Below are positions 26,650-36,053 of a DNA stretch of 43,959 nt, piece after piece. Every line of letters begins with the position of its first letter. Position 1 is the stretch's first letter. Under the pieces are notes generated by a model that had not been told where the DNA came from, searched no databases, and saw nothing but the letters and a program-made list of their open reading frames with translations. This stretch comes from Paracoccaceae bacterium (GTDB lineage: Bacteria; Pseudomonadota; Alphaproteobacteria; Rhodobacterales; Rhodobacteraceae). The stretch spans positions 1-43,959 of the forward strand of contig JAFGWK010000185.1 in NCBI GenBank assembly GCA_016937195.1, written 5' to 3'. The position numbers were made by a program, and so were the translations under genes.

Positions 26650-27399
26650 ATGAAACTGAAAAAGACCAAGACTCGTAAAAGCCTGCTGCGCGCAGCGATG
26701 GTGCCGGTCACGGCGCTGGCGATGAGTGCTGCTGTGCCGATGACTGCTTCGGCGCAGGCAACCAACCCCTGTGCCCCCGCCGCAGCGGTCAATCCTTGCG
26801 CCCCGGCGGCAGCGCCGAGCAATCCTTGCGCACCGGGTGCGGCGGCAGCCAACCCTTGTGCGCCGGGTGCAGCGGCCGCAAAAGCCGCCGATGCGGCCCC
26901 GATGGCCAAAGGTCCCTTTGACACCACGGTCAAGGCCACTCAGGCGCCCTATGGCAACGAGATGCCCAATATCGTGGTGAACTACCTGCGCGCCTCGCCC
27001 TATATTGGCACGGGCGGCTTTATCGACCCCACGGGCATCCCAATGCTGAAAATGTTGGGCTTCAAGACGGTCGTCAGCCTGCTTAAACCCGATGAGGGCG
27101 CGCCCAATGAGGGGGAATTGGTGAAAAAGGCCGGGATGAACTACATCCACATCGCCGTCCCCACCAAAGCGCCGACCGCGGATCAAGTTGCGGAATTTGC
27201 CAAGATTGCTGATGATCCCGCGAACTACCCGATCCTTCTGCATTGCGAAAGCTCCAACCGTGTGGGCGCGATGTGGGCGCTGTATCGTGCCTCCAAGGGC
27301 GTACCCGCCGAAATCGCCGTCGAAGAGGGACGTCAGGTTGGTCTCAAGACCTCACGCGAGGCACAGGTGCGCAAAGATCTGGGCTTGCCGCCGCTCTGA
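26650..27399 (+). CDS. Secreted protein with NPCAP repeats and a phosphatase-like/sulfurtransferase-like domain (CX4R loop)
   Basis: Signal peptide, four NPCAP repeats, then FIDPTGIPMLKMLGFKTVVSLLKPDEG...YIHIAVPTKAPT...YPILLHCESSNRVGAMWALYR. Confidence 0.82.
   Translation: MKLKKTKTRKSLLRAAMVPVTALAMSAAVPMTASAQATNPCAPAAAVNPCAPAAAPSNPCAPGAAAANPCAPGAAAAKAADAAPMAKGPFDTTVKATQAPYGNEMPNIVVNYLRASPYIGTGGFIDPTGIPMLKMLGFKTVVSLLKPDEGAPNEGELVKKAGMNYIHIAVPTKAPTADQVAEFAKIADDPANYPILLHCESSNRVGAMWALYRASKGVPAEIAVEEGRQVGLKTSREAQVRKDLGLPPL
26764..26865 (+). repeat. Four in-frame copies of the 15-nt NPCAP unit
   Basis: AACCCCTGTGCCCCC (26764), AATCCTTGCGCCCCG (26791), AATCCTTGCGCACCG (26821), AACCCTTGTGCGCCG (26851); all encode NPCAP with synonymous differences. 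Confidence 0.95.
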
Positions 27400-27420
27400 T
27401 GGGTTGATTTTATGACAAAG

Positions 27421-27450
27421 ACGGGACCGGTCGGTTGGCCGGTCCCGTTT
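27421..27450 (+). terminator. Rho-independent terminator
   Basis: acgggaccgg tcggttgg ccggtcccgt ttgt: 10-bp stem. Confidence 0.75.
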
Positions 27451-27484
27451 GTATATATAGGGCTGAAATCGGGTGAGGGGTGGC

Positions 27485-28231
27485 ATGGGTCATATTGCAA
27501 AAGGCGCTTCAAAAATCGCTCTGCCGGCGTTTAACAAACTGCCTCGTGCGCGGCTTGAAGAGATGCATGATGCCGCTGAAACGGTGATCGAATGCGAAAC
27601 CGTTTTGCGCAAATCTGGGATGAGTGTGGTCTCGGAAGTGCTGCGCGATCAAGGCACGTTCACCACATGGGAGCGTTATCCCAAGGGCGACATCTTTGAT
27701 CCCGATACCCATTGCCAGTATTTCTATCATGCCCATGCCGCTGAAGAGATGATCACGGGCGAGAACGGCCATTTTCATCTGTTTGTGCGCCCTGATGCGT
27801 TGGCTCCGGGCCTTGCGCCTTGGGACTTGCCGGGGGCGAAAATCCCCGAAGATCCCGCTGCGCGGTTTGCCCATATCGGCGCGATCAGTGTGAATGCCAA
27901 GGGCACCCCGTTGCGTATTTTCACCACCAATCGCTGGGTCACGGATGAGACCTTTTATCGCGCGAACGATGTGATCGGATTGCTTGATCATTTCACGATT
28001 GAACTGGCGCATCCCAACTGGGCGGTGAACCTGTGGCTGAGTGCGATGGTCGCGCTTTATCGTCCGCAATTTGAGGCGCTGTTGCGCGCGCGCGATGCCC
28101 GGATCGAGGCGTGGCTTGAGGCGCATCCCGACAGTGCAGTGCTGGAAGATCGCGGCTTGCAAAACACCTCGGAAGTGGTGATCGACCCGCATTGGCAGAT
28201 CACCGCGATTGAGGCTGAACTCGACCTTTAG
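27485..28231 (+). CDS. DUF6969-like conserved hypothetical protein
   Basis: LPRARLEEMHDAAETVIECETVLRKSG...WERYPKGDIFDPDTHCQYFYHAH; family name from memory. Confidence 0.75.
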   Translation: MGHIAKGASKIALPAFNKLPRARLEEMHDAAETVIECETVLRKSGMSVVSEVLRDQGTFTTWERYPKGDIFDPDTHCQYFYHAHAAEEMITGENGHFHLFVRPDALAPGLAPWDLPGAKIPEDPAARFAHIGAISVNAKGTPLRIFTTNRWVTDETFYRANDVIGLLDHFTIELAHPNWAVNLWLSAMVALYRPQFEALLRARDARIEAWLEAHPDSAVLEDRGLQNTSEVVIDPHWQITAIEAELDL

Positions 28232-28542
28232 ACCTCTTGCATGAGACGCCAGCGGGTCTCGGCCATGCTTTGGCTGATCATGCCGGGGATCAGTAGCGCG
28301 TCGATCAGCCACCACAGCCCAACCAGCGCCAGTGGGATATAGCCAATCAGGATCGGTGCCAGCAACGTGCCTAGCCCCGTCATCAACAGCATAATCACGC
28401 CCGAGCCGACGCGCCCCAGATACATCCGGTGCACGCCCAGCATCGGCAGGAAAAACCAAAGCGCATAAGCGGCGAGCGCAGATTTCTTTTCATTGGCGAC
28501 GCGCTGTTCCACATAGAGGGCGCGGGTGTCGTCTCGTGTCAT
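28228..28542 (-). CDS. TM2 domain-containing protein (copy A)
   Basis: EKKSALAAYALWFFLPMLGVHRMYLGRVGSGVIMLL...LALVGLWWLIDALLIPGM. Confidence 0.88.
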   Translation of the reverse strand: MTRDDTRALYVEQRVANEKKSALAAYALWFFLPMLGVHRMYLGRVGSGVIMLLMTGLGTLLAPILIGYIPLALVGLWWLIDALLIPGMISQSMAETRWRLMQEV

Positions 28543-28656
28543 GTTAAGCCTCGTTACATTGTCTGGTCTCGATATGGGAGCCCTTGCACGCGATACAAGC
28601 CCGCCCGCGCAAAAAGGTGGCTTGCCGGAAGGGGGATTGCGCGCCAATCTGGCGAG

Positions 28657-29457
28657 ATGGAGCCGATCTTGCAAACCTCGCTCAGCTTTGCCCGGTGGGT
28701 AGATGCGCGCACGCGCGGACTGCCCGGCGTGGTGCCCTTTGCGCTTGAAAACTGGCTTGAGGTCGATAGCGCTTATGGCGCGCAGATGGCGCTGCGTGAG
28801 CGGCTACTGAGCGAGACGCCTGATGAGGTGCATGCCCTTGCGCCTTGCGCGCAGGCGGCGGCGGTCGAACTGTATGAGATGATCGTGGCGCTGCTGCCGG
28901 AGCTTGGGTTTGATCTGCAGAGCGACGTGGCGATCTGCCCTGACGGGCGGGTGGTGAGGCTGGAGCGCGACCAGCCGCTGATGACGCTGGGCCGCCTTGT
29001 GCAAGAGGATCTGTGCCTGCTGCAATCGGACCCCGAGGCGACGGGGCAGGGCGAGCATGTGCTGACTGGCGCCGTGTTGTGCTTTCCCTCGGGCTGGCGG
29101 TTACGCGAAAAATTCATGCGCGCAATGATGCGCATTCACGAACCGATCGAGGTTTACACCGACGATCTGGGTCGGCGCGTGCAGCGATTGATGGATGGGG
29201 TGCAGCCGGGGCGCGGATTGATGCGCGGTACGGCGTCCCATTCCGACGCATTTTTGGCCGATCCGCGCTCGGAATACCACTATACGCATGGCAGTATCGC
29301 GTCGCAGTTCATCCGGGTTGAGCGGCAGGGATTGGTCCGCTTGCCAAAGACCCGGGCCGTGGCATTCTCAATCCACACCCAGATCGTGCGCCCCAAGGCG
29401 CTGAGCGCCGAGCAATCCGCGCTGCTGGCTGAATTCCCGATCCGCGTGGCAGATTGA
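28657..29457 (+). CDS. DUF3445 protein, haem-dependent oxidative N-demethylase (HODM)-like
   Basis: LVQEDLCLLQ...LTGAVLCFPSGWRLREKFMRAMMRIHEPIEVY...YRVERQ-type core (FIRVERQGLVRLPKTRAVAFSIHTQIV). Confidence 0.85.
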   Translation: MEPILQTSLSFARWVDARTRGLPGVVPFALENWLEVDSAYGAQMALRERLLSETPDEVHALAPCAQAAAVELYEMIVALLPELGFDLQSDVAICPDGRVVRLERDQPLMTLGRLVQEDLCLLQSDPEATGQGEHVLTGAVLCFPSGWRLREKFMRAMMRIHEPIEVYTDDLGRRVQRLMDGVQPGRGLMRGTASHSDAFLADPRSEYHYTHGSIASQFIRVERQGLVRLPKTRAVAFSIHTQIVRPKALSAEQSALLAEFPIRVAD

Positions 29458-29614
29458 GGGGCTGCGTGGAATTTGCCTTTATTCAGCGTTGTTGCCGGGC
29501 GAGCGCCCCCTCCATCTGAGCCAATGCGACCTGCGCGCCTTACAAATCGGGAGGCGCGACCCCATATTGTCTTTAGAGGTGCGATTTTTGTCGTGCCAAT
29601 GAAAGGCATCCCAG

Positions 29615-29803
29615 ATGACCATGTTCTCCATGAAGCCGAAATTCGATCTTGCCGCATTCCTCGCAGAGCCTGCCCCCGTCGGTCAGGCGAGGTCTCGTGG
29701 CGCAAGGCGTCAAGGTTTCCAGTTTCAACCCGCAGCGACATCGCAAGTTGCGCCCAAGGCTAAGCCAGCGAAAGAGAGCGGACCGGACGCGGACAAGACC
29801 TGA
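29615..29803 (+). CDS. Small hypothetical protein (62 aa)
   Basis: MTMFSMKPKFDLAAFLAEPAPVGQARSRGARRQGFQFQPAATSQ...; followed by a terminator-like hairpin. Confidence 0.4.
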   Translation: MTMFSMKPKFDLAAFLAEPAPVGQARSRGARRQGFQFQPAATSQVAPKAKPAKESGPDADKT

Positions 29804-29842
29804 TCCGCAGCGGTTTCGGGTTTCCCGCCCAAAGTTATCATG

Positions 29843-29872
29843 CAAAAGGCCCCGCAATCGCGGGGTCTTTTC
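29843..29872 (+). terminator. Terminator-like hairpin
   Basis: aaaggccccgcaatcgcggggtctttt. Confidence 0.65.
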
Positions 29873-29888
29873 ATAGCACGTCAGCGGA

Positions 29889-30224
29889 TCAGACGGCGGG
29901 AACGCCAGCGCCCATCTGGCTCGTCAATTGCGCGCGCATCTCTTCACGCGATCGGCTAGCCATTGAAGGGATCAGGAAAGCATCGACGAGCACCCAGATT
30001 CCGAGCGCGATTAGCAACGCGATCCCGATATAGACGACAAGTGTCAGCCATCCCAGAATGAAGAGTGCAAGCTGCGCAATGCCGGTTCCGGTTTTGCCCA
30101 TGTAAAAGCGATGCACGCCCAAGCCACCGAGAAAGAACCAGAGAAGATAGGCGACGGTGGTGGATTTCCCGTCATTTGTGATGCGTTGTTCAATCAGCAT
30201 TTGCTGTTCGGTCGATAAAGTCAT
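29889..30224 (-). CDS. TM2 domain-containing protein (copy B)
   Basis: DGKSTTVAYLLWFFLGGLGVHRFYMGKTGTGIAQLALFILGWLT...LGIWVLVDAFLIPSM. Confidence 0.9.
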   Translation of the reverse strand: MTLSTEQQMLIEQRITNDGKSTTVAYLLWFFLGGLGVHRFYMGKTGTGIAQLALFILGWLTLVVYIGIALLIALGIWVLVDAFLIPSMASRSREEMRAQLTSQMGAGVPAV

Positions 30225-30310
30225 TTTGGCCTCATGAAAATAATGTCTCGATGAGGCTGGATCGCACGGCTCCGTGATCGGAGCGTGGAAACTTTAGGGC
30301 AAGTAAAAGA

Positions 30311-30338
30311 AAAAGCCCGTGGTTTCCCACGGGCCTTT
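30311..30338 (-). terminator. Rho-independent terminator downstream of acnA
   Basis: aaaagcccgtggtttcccacgggccttt. Confidence 0.75.
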
Positions 30339-30359
30339 CCAATTCTCTCAACGCTGAAA

Positions 30360-33107
30360 TCAGGCTTTGGCCAAATTCCGCAGCACGTAGTGCAGCACGC
30401 CGCCATTGCGCAGGTATTCGATTTCGACCGCAGTATCGATCCGGCTTTTGAGCTGGATTTCCTTGGTCGAACCATCGGCGTATTTGATCGTGCAGGGCAC
30501 GATGGATTGCGGTTTGATATCGCCTTCCAGCCCGGTGATCGTGACCTCTTCCGCGCCCGTCAGGTTCAGATCCTTGCGGGTCTGGCCTTCGGTGAACTCG
30601 AACGGGATCACGCCCATGCCAACAAGGTTCGAGCGGTGGATACGCTCAAAGCTTTCCGCGATCACGGCCTTGACGCCGAGCAGGTTGGTGCCCTTGGCCG
30701 CCCAGTCACGCGACGAGCCCGCGCCATACTGTTCGCCACCAAAGATCACCAGCGGCTTGCCCAGTTCCTGATAGGCCATCGCAGCGTCGTAGATCGAGGT
30801 CTGCTTGCCATCGGGGCCCTTGGTGTAGCCGCCCTCGACGCCGTCCAGCATCTCGTTCTTGATGCGGATGTTGGCAAAGGTGCCGCGCATCATGACTTCG
30901 TGGTTGCCGCGACGCGAACCGTAGGAGTTGAAGTCTTTCGGTGCGACCTGACGCTCGACCAGATATTTGCCCGCGGGCGTATCGGGTTTGAACGAACCCG
31001 CTGGCGAGATGTGGTCGGTGGTCACGAAATCGCCCAGCACGGCCAGAATGCCCGCGCCCTTGACGTCCGAGATCACGCCAGCTTCAGCCGACATGCCTTG
31101 GAAATAAGGCGGGTTCTGGATGTAGGTCGAGGTCGGCGGCCAGTCATAGGTCTCGCCACCTGACACTTCGACGCCCTGCCACTTTTCGTCGCCCTTAAAG
31201 ACATCGGCATATTTCTCGATGAACTTGTCGCGGGTGACGACTTTTTGCACGAGATCGGCAATTTCCTTGTCGGTCGGCCAGATATCTTTGAGATAGACAT
31301 CCTTACCATCGGGCGTCTGCGCCAGCGGCTCGGAGGTCAGGTCGATATTCATGTCACCTGCCAGCGCATAAGCCACCACGAGGGGCGGTGATGCGAGGTA
31401 GTTGGCACGCACATCGGGGCTGATGCGCCCTTCAAAGTTGCGGTTGCCCGACAGAACCGAGGTTGCGATCAGATCATTGTCGTTGATCGCCTTGGAGATT
31501 TCGGGCTGTAGCGGGCCGGAGTTGCCGATACAGGTGGTGCAGCCATAGCCCACAAGGTCAAAGCCGACTGCGTCGAGATCTTCTTGCAGGTTTGCGGCCT
31601 CAAGATATTCCGACACGACCTGCGAGCCGGGTGCGAGCGAGGTTTTCACCCAAGGCTTGCGGTTCAGCCCCAGCGCGCGGGCTTTGCGCGCCACAAGACC
31701 AGCCGCGATCATCACGTAAGGGTTCGAGGTGTTGGTGCAAGACGTGATCGAGGCGATCACGACCGAGCCGTCACGCAGTTCGTAATCTTCGCCTTCAACC
31801 TTGGCGGTCTTGGCTTGGATCGTTTTCGTCGGGATCGGTCCTTCGGCAGCCATGTCATGCGCGGCTTCCGAGCTGTCCTTGCCACGGAACTCGTTGATCA
31901 CGTTCTCGAACGCCGCCGCAGCGGTGGTCAGCGGCAGATAATCTTGCGGGCGTTTGGGGCCCGAGATTGCCGGTACGATCGTGCCCATGTCGAGTTCCAG
32001 CGTGGACGAGTAGATCGGTGCGTAATCCGCGCCGCGCCACATGCCGTTGGCTTTGGCGTAGGCTTCGACCAGCGCGATGCGGTCCTTGTCGCGACCGGTC
32101 TGCTCCAGAAAGCGCAGGGTCTCGTCATCGACCGGGAAGAAGCCGCAGGTTGCGCCATATTCCGGGGCCATGTTGGCGATAGTCGCACGCTGTGCCAGCG
32201 GCAGGTGATCAAGGCCTTCGCCGTAGAATTCGACGAATTTGCCAACCACGCCATGGGCGCGCAGCATTTCGACAACTTTCAGCACGAGGTCGGTACCGGT
32301 GGTGCCTTCGACCATCGCACCCGTCAGCTTAAAGCCCACAACCTCGGGGATCAGCATCGAGATCGGCTGACCCAGCATACCGGCTTCGGCCTCGATCCCG
32401 CCAACACCCCAGCCCAGAACGGCCGCGCCGTTGACCATGGTGGTGTGGGAATCGGTGCCCACCAGCGTATCGGGATAGGCGACCTGAGCGCCGGTCTGAT
32501 CCTTGTCGGTCCAGACGGTCTGGGCCAGATATTCCAGGTTCACTTGGTGACAGATGCCGGTGCCCGGCGGCACAACGCGGAAGTTTTCAAACGCGGTCTG
32601 CCCCCATTTGAGGAACTGGTAGCGCTCGATGTTGCGCTCATATTCGCGGTCCACGTTCATCTGGAACGCGCGCGGGTTGCCGAACTCGTCGATCATCACC
32701 GAGTGGTCAATGACCAGATCCACGGGAACCAGCGGGTTGATCTTTTGCGCATCGCCGCCAAGGCCCTTGATGCCGTCGCGCATTGCGGCCAGATCGACCA
32801 CGGCGGGAACGCCGGTGAAGTCCTGCATCAAGACGCGGGCGGGGCGATAAGCGATCTCGCGCGGGTTTTTGCCACCCTGCGCGGCCCATTCGCCAAACGC
32901 TTTGATGTCATCGACCGAGACGGTGAACCCGTCATCTTCAAAGCGCAGCAGGTTTTCCAGCACCACTTTCAGCGAAGCGGGGAGCTTGGAAAAATCGCCC
33001 AAGCCTGCCTCGGTGGCGGCTGGGATCGAATAATAGGTGAATTTACTAGCGCCGACGTTTAGCTCGCGGCGTGTCTTGGCAGAGTCTTTACCGGTGACGA
33101 TGGGCAT
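30360..33107 (-). CDS. acnA: Aconitate hydratase
   Basis: Full-length AcnA: VGTDSHTTMVNGAAVLGWGVGGIEAEAGMLGQP, ASITSCTNTSNP, YGAGSSRDWAAKGTNLLGVKAV. Confidence 0.98.
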   Translation of the reverse strand: MPIVTGKDSAKTRRELNVGASKFTYYSIPAATEAGLGDFSKLPASLKVVLENLLRFEDDGFTVSVDDIKAFGEWAAQGGKNPREIAYRPARVLMQDFTGVPAVVDLAAMRDGIKGLGGDAQKINPLVPVDLVIDHSVMIDEFGNPRAFQMNVDREYERNIERYQFLKWGQTAFENFRVVPPGTGICHQVNLEYLAQTVWTDKDQTGAQVAYPDTLVGTDSHTTMVNGAAVLGWGVGGIEAEAGMLGQPISMLIPEVVGFKLTGAMVEGTTGTDLVLKVVEMLRAHGVVGKFVEFYGEGLDHLPLAQRATIANMAPEYGATCGFFPVDDETLRFLEQTGRDKDRIALVEAYAKANGMWRGADYAPIYSSTLELDMGTIVPAISGPKRPQDYLPLTTAAAAFENVINEFRGKDSSEAAHDMAAEGPIPTKTIQAKTAKVEGEDYELRDGSVVIASITSCTNTSNPYVMIAAGLVARKARALGLNRKPWVKTSLAPGSQVVSEYLEAANLQEDLDAVGFDLVGYGCTTCIGNSGPLQPEISKAINDNDLIATSVLSGNRNFEGRISPDVRANYLASPPLVVAYALAGDMNIDLTSEPLAQTPDGKDVYLKDIWPTDKEIADLVQKVVTRDKFIEKYADVFKGDEKWQGVEVSGGETYDWPPTSTYIQNPPYFQGMSAEAGVISDVKGAGILAVLGDFVTTDHISPAGSFKPDTPAGKYLVERQVAPKDFNSYGSRRGNHEVMMRGTFANIRIKNEMLDGVEGGYTKGPDGKQTSIYDAAMAYQELGKPLVIFGGEQYGAGSSRDWAAKGTNLLGVKAVIAESFERIHRSNLVGMGVIPFEFTEGQTRKDLNLTGAEEVTITGLEGDIKPQSIVPCTIKYADGSTKEIQLKSRIDTAVEIEYLRNGGVLHYVLRNLAKA

Positions 33108-33376
33108 GAAATGGCCTCCCTTCATGGGTCCTAAGGGTGTCGCTGCAACAGTGTTTGCCCCAAGCGGGGCGCGCGTTCAAGAGGCTCACACCATTTTTTG
33201 TATACCATTGCACACAAACGTGGCGGGATCAGGCGGAAAATCGCATGAAACAGGCGCTGCGCATGATTTTGCCTAAGAGAGTCACAGTTGTGCAAAGAAA
33301 ACTCGCAAAACCTTGATTGGCTCTGGTGCGGACGTCAACGCTAGATATAACAACGGGAGTTTCGAGAAGAGGTTCA

Positions 33377-34249
33377 ATGGTACGCGTCGGGATCAGTGCG
33401 TCGGGAATGGTCTGTCTTGCTTTGGCAGTCGGCGGTTTTTTGTTGCCAGCTGATGGTTTCGCGCAATCGTCCCCCGCAGCCCCGTCCACGCAAGCGCCCG
33501 AAACGCAAGCCGTCAAACCCGATTCTCCACCAGAAATGAAGCGTCGCGCCTCAGAGGCGATAGTGGGCACGATGGCGGGCAATAGCACGCCCGCCCATAG
33601 CCCCGTCGTGGTCGAACTGTTCACCTCGCAGGGGTGTTCGTCTTGTCCGCCCGCAGATGCGCTGTTTCAGACATATGCCGATCGTGACGACGTGATCGCG
33701 CTCGCGTTGCATGTCGATTACTGGGATTATCTGGGCTGGAAAGACCCCTTTGGCAAAGCCGAATTCACTGCGCGCCAAAAGGCTTATGCCCGTGCAGCCC
33801 GACAGCGCACCGTTTATACGCCCCAGATGATTGTGGGCGGTACGACGGCGCTGGTTGGCGTGCAGAAAGACGAGTTGAAGACCGCAATCGCGAAACAAAG
33901 CGGTGAACCCGAACCGGTTGATCTAAAGATTAGCGGCTCGGACGGGAATTATCAGATCATGCTGTCGGCCGATCCGCCGCTGAGCGCGCCTGCTGTCGTG
34001 CAGATCGTGCGCTACATGCCTGAGGCACGCGTTGCCATTCTGCGCGGTGAAAACGCCGGGCAGACGATTGATTACCGCAATATCGTGACTGAATGGCACG
34101 CGATTGCAGAATGGGATGGCAAGACGAAAACCCAGATCAAGGTTGATCTGGATGGCGATGATCCGGGCGTTGTGATTGTTCAGGCGGCGCAACCGGGGCA
34201 GGGCGTGCCGCTGCCGGGCAAGATATTGGCCGCCGGTCGGCTGGATTAA
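33377..34249 (+). CDS. DUF1223 (thioredoxin-like, secreted) protein
   Basis: Signal peptide; VVELFTSQGCSSCPPADALFQTYADRDDVIALALHVDYWDYLGWKDPF. Confidence 0.9.
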   Translation: MVRVGISASGMVCLALAVGGFLLPADGFAQSSPAAPSTQAPETQAVKPDSPPEMKRRASEAIVGTMAGNSTPAHSPVVVELFTSQGCSSCPPADALFQTYADRDDVIALALHVDYWDYLGWKDPFGKAEFTARQKAYARAARQRTVYTPQMIVGGTTALVGVQKDELKTAIAKQSGEPEPVDLKISGSDGNYQIMLSADPPLSAPAVVQIVRYMPEARVAILRGENAGQTIDYRNIVTEWHAIAEWDGKTKTQIKVDLDGDDPGVVIVQAAQPGQGVPLPGKILAAGRLD

Positions 34250-34254
34250 GCTGC

Positions 34255-35124
34255 TTAACGCTGCTTCCAGCGGCGATGTATCCAGAACCACTGATCCATA
34301 TGATTGCGCACCTGTGCCTCTAGCGCATCGTTGAGCGACTGCGACATGGTTTCGGGATCGCTGTGGGGAATTGGGGCCTCGACCACGATGCGAAAGCTGA
34401 GTCCGTCTTTCTGGCGGATCGCATAGACCGGGATCAGGTCGGCCTTCATCTTCAGCGCCATTTCCGCTGCCGATAGAGGCGTTCGCGCGGGCTGGCCGAA
34501 AAAGGTCAGATCGGCGCCACGCCTGAAGTATTGATCAAAGCCAAACGCGACCATTCCGCCATCGCGCAGGAATTTCATCATCTCGGCCAGACCACGACGC
34601 GAGCGCGAAAACAGCGGCTCGGCAATGGCGGAGATTGCGGCGACGTATTGCTCGTTAAAGGCGCGGTTGTTCATCGGGCGATAGATCGCGCCCACGCGGT
34701 AGCCCCGCGCTGACAGCGCTGCGCGCCACGCGTCGTAATTGCCAAAATGCCCGACCGCCAGCACCACGGGACGACCCTGAGAATGGGCCAGTGCCAGCGC
34801 CTCGGCACCGGGGCCTTCAATGGGGAGATCGCGCACGCGGACGAGGAATTCTTCGCCAGAATAAATCTCGGCGAGCATCCGGCCCAGCCGGTCGGGCACG
34901 GCGCGTTCAAGGCGTTTGACCTCGGCATCGGGCAGGTCGGGGCACGTCAGCGCAAGGTTTTCGCGTATCCTGCGTGTAAACCCCAGCAAGGGTGCTGCGC
35001 GCGAAACCAGACGCCCGGCCAGCGGAATGCGCCGCTCATAGGGTAGCATTTGGACCAGCTTCATCACCGTCACGAAAACGGCGTTGGACAGGCGGTCGGA
35101 AAAGGAGGGGGTGTCGTTTTTCAT
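34255..35124 (-). CDS. LpxL/HtrB-type lysophospholipid/lauroyl acyltransferase
   Basis: VVLAVGHFGNYDAWRAALSARGYRVGAIYRPMNN...GMVAFGFDQYFRRGADLTFFGQPARTPLSAAEMALKM. Confidence 0.88.
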   Translation of the reverse strand: MKNDTPSFSDRLSNAVFVTVMKLVQMLPYERRIPLAGRLVSRAAPLLGFTRRIRENLALTCPDLPDAEVKRLERAVPDRLGRMLAEIYSGEEFLVRVRDLPIEGPGAEALALAHSQGRPVVLAVGHFGNYDAWRAALSARGYRVGAIYRPMNNRAFNEQYVAAISAIAEPLFSRSRRGLAEMMKFLRDGGMVAFGFDQYFRRGADLTFFGQPARTPLSAAEMALKMKADLIPVYAIRQKDGLSFRIVVEAPIPHSDPETMSQSLNDALEAQVRNHMDQWFWIHRRWKQR

Positions 35125-36053
35125 CGCGGACTGACTGTTGCAAGGCGCGCCGCGCGGCGCTCTCGCGACCAGACATAAAGCCCCGCGCCGATGATCACAA
35201 GCGCTCCGAGGATGGTCGCGCCATCGGGGAGTTGATCAAACATCAGCCAACCCCAGAACGAGGCGAATATCAGGCCCGAATAGCCAAAGGGCGCCAATGT
35301 GCCCGCCTCGCCCAGCGAAAACGCGCGGATCAACAGGAACTGGCTAAGGCTGCCCGCCAGCCCGAGGCCCGCAAAAATCCACAGATCCCCCCAAGCGATG
35401 GGCTGCCAGATGAAGGGCAGGGCCAGCGAGGACAGCGCCAGCCCGACCAGAGAAGACCAGAGCTGCGAGGTCGCCGCGCTATCGCCGCGCACCTGCCGTG
35501 TCAGCAGAACCGCGCCTGCAAAGCTGAACGCCGCCGCCAGTGCCAGTAGGGCTGCGGGATGAAACATGCCGGTGCCGGGACGCAGGATGATCATCGCGCC
35601 CACAAAGGCCACTGCGATCCCGAAGATGCGATGCACGCCCAGCCGCTCACCCAGAAACAGCGCCGCGCCGAGCGTCACGATCACCGGGTTCAGATCGCCC
35701 AAAGCCGTGGCCTGCGCCAAGCCGATATAGCGCAGCGCAAAGAAGAAGGCGACAATCGCACCCATCTGGAACAGCGCCCGCCCGGCCTGTAATGCGGGTT
35801 GGTGGGTGCGCAGCCTGCGCGGCACCGAGCGCCCGAAGATCGCCCCCAATACCAGCGCATTTACCGCGAACCGCGCCCAGACGATCAGCAGTGGATGATA
35901 ACCCTGACCCAGCAGCTTGGCGAACGCATCCATCAGGGTCAGCATCGAAAATGCGCCCAGCATGAAGACCACCGCCAGACCGGGTCGGTCGGGATGAAAA
36001 GAGGGGGCCACGCCGGGCCCCCTCGAAACGGTCTTGATGGTGGGCTGTGCCAT
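35121..36053 (-). CDS. DMT/EamA family transporter
   Basis: Ten-TM EamA architecture, GYHPLLIVWARFAVNALVLGAIF...FFFALRYIGLAQATALGDLNPVIVTLGAALFLGERLG. Confidence 0.9.
   Translation of the reverse strand: MAQPTIKTVSRGPGVAPSFHPDRPGLAVVFMLGAFSMLTLMDAFAKLLGQGYHPLLIVWARFAVNALVLGAIFGRSVPRRLRTHQPALQAGRALFQMGAIVAFFFALRYIGLAQATALGDLNPVIVTLGAALFLGERLGVHRIFGIAVAFVGAMIILRPGTGMFHPAALLALAAAFSFAGAVLLTRQVRGDSAATSQLWSSLVGLALSSLALPFIWQPIAWGDLWIFAGLGLAGSLSQFLLIRAFSLGEAGTLAPFGYSGLIFASFWGWLMFDQLPDGATILGALVIIGAGLYVWSRERRAARLATVSPR

Noticed and set aside
31584-33062. 492-aa plus-strand ORF
   Set aside because: Lies entirely opposite acnA; the conserved aconitase motifs establish the coding strand.
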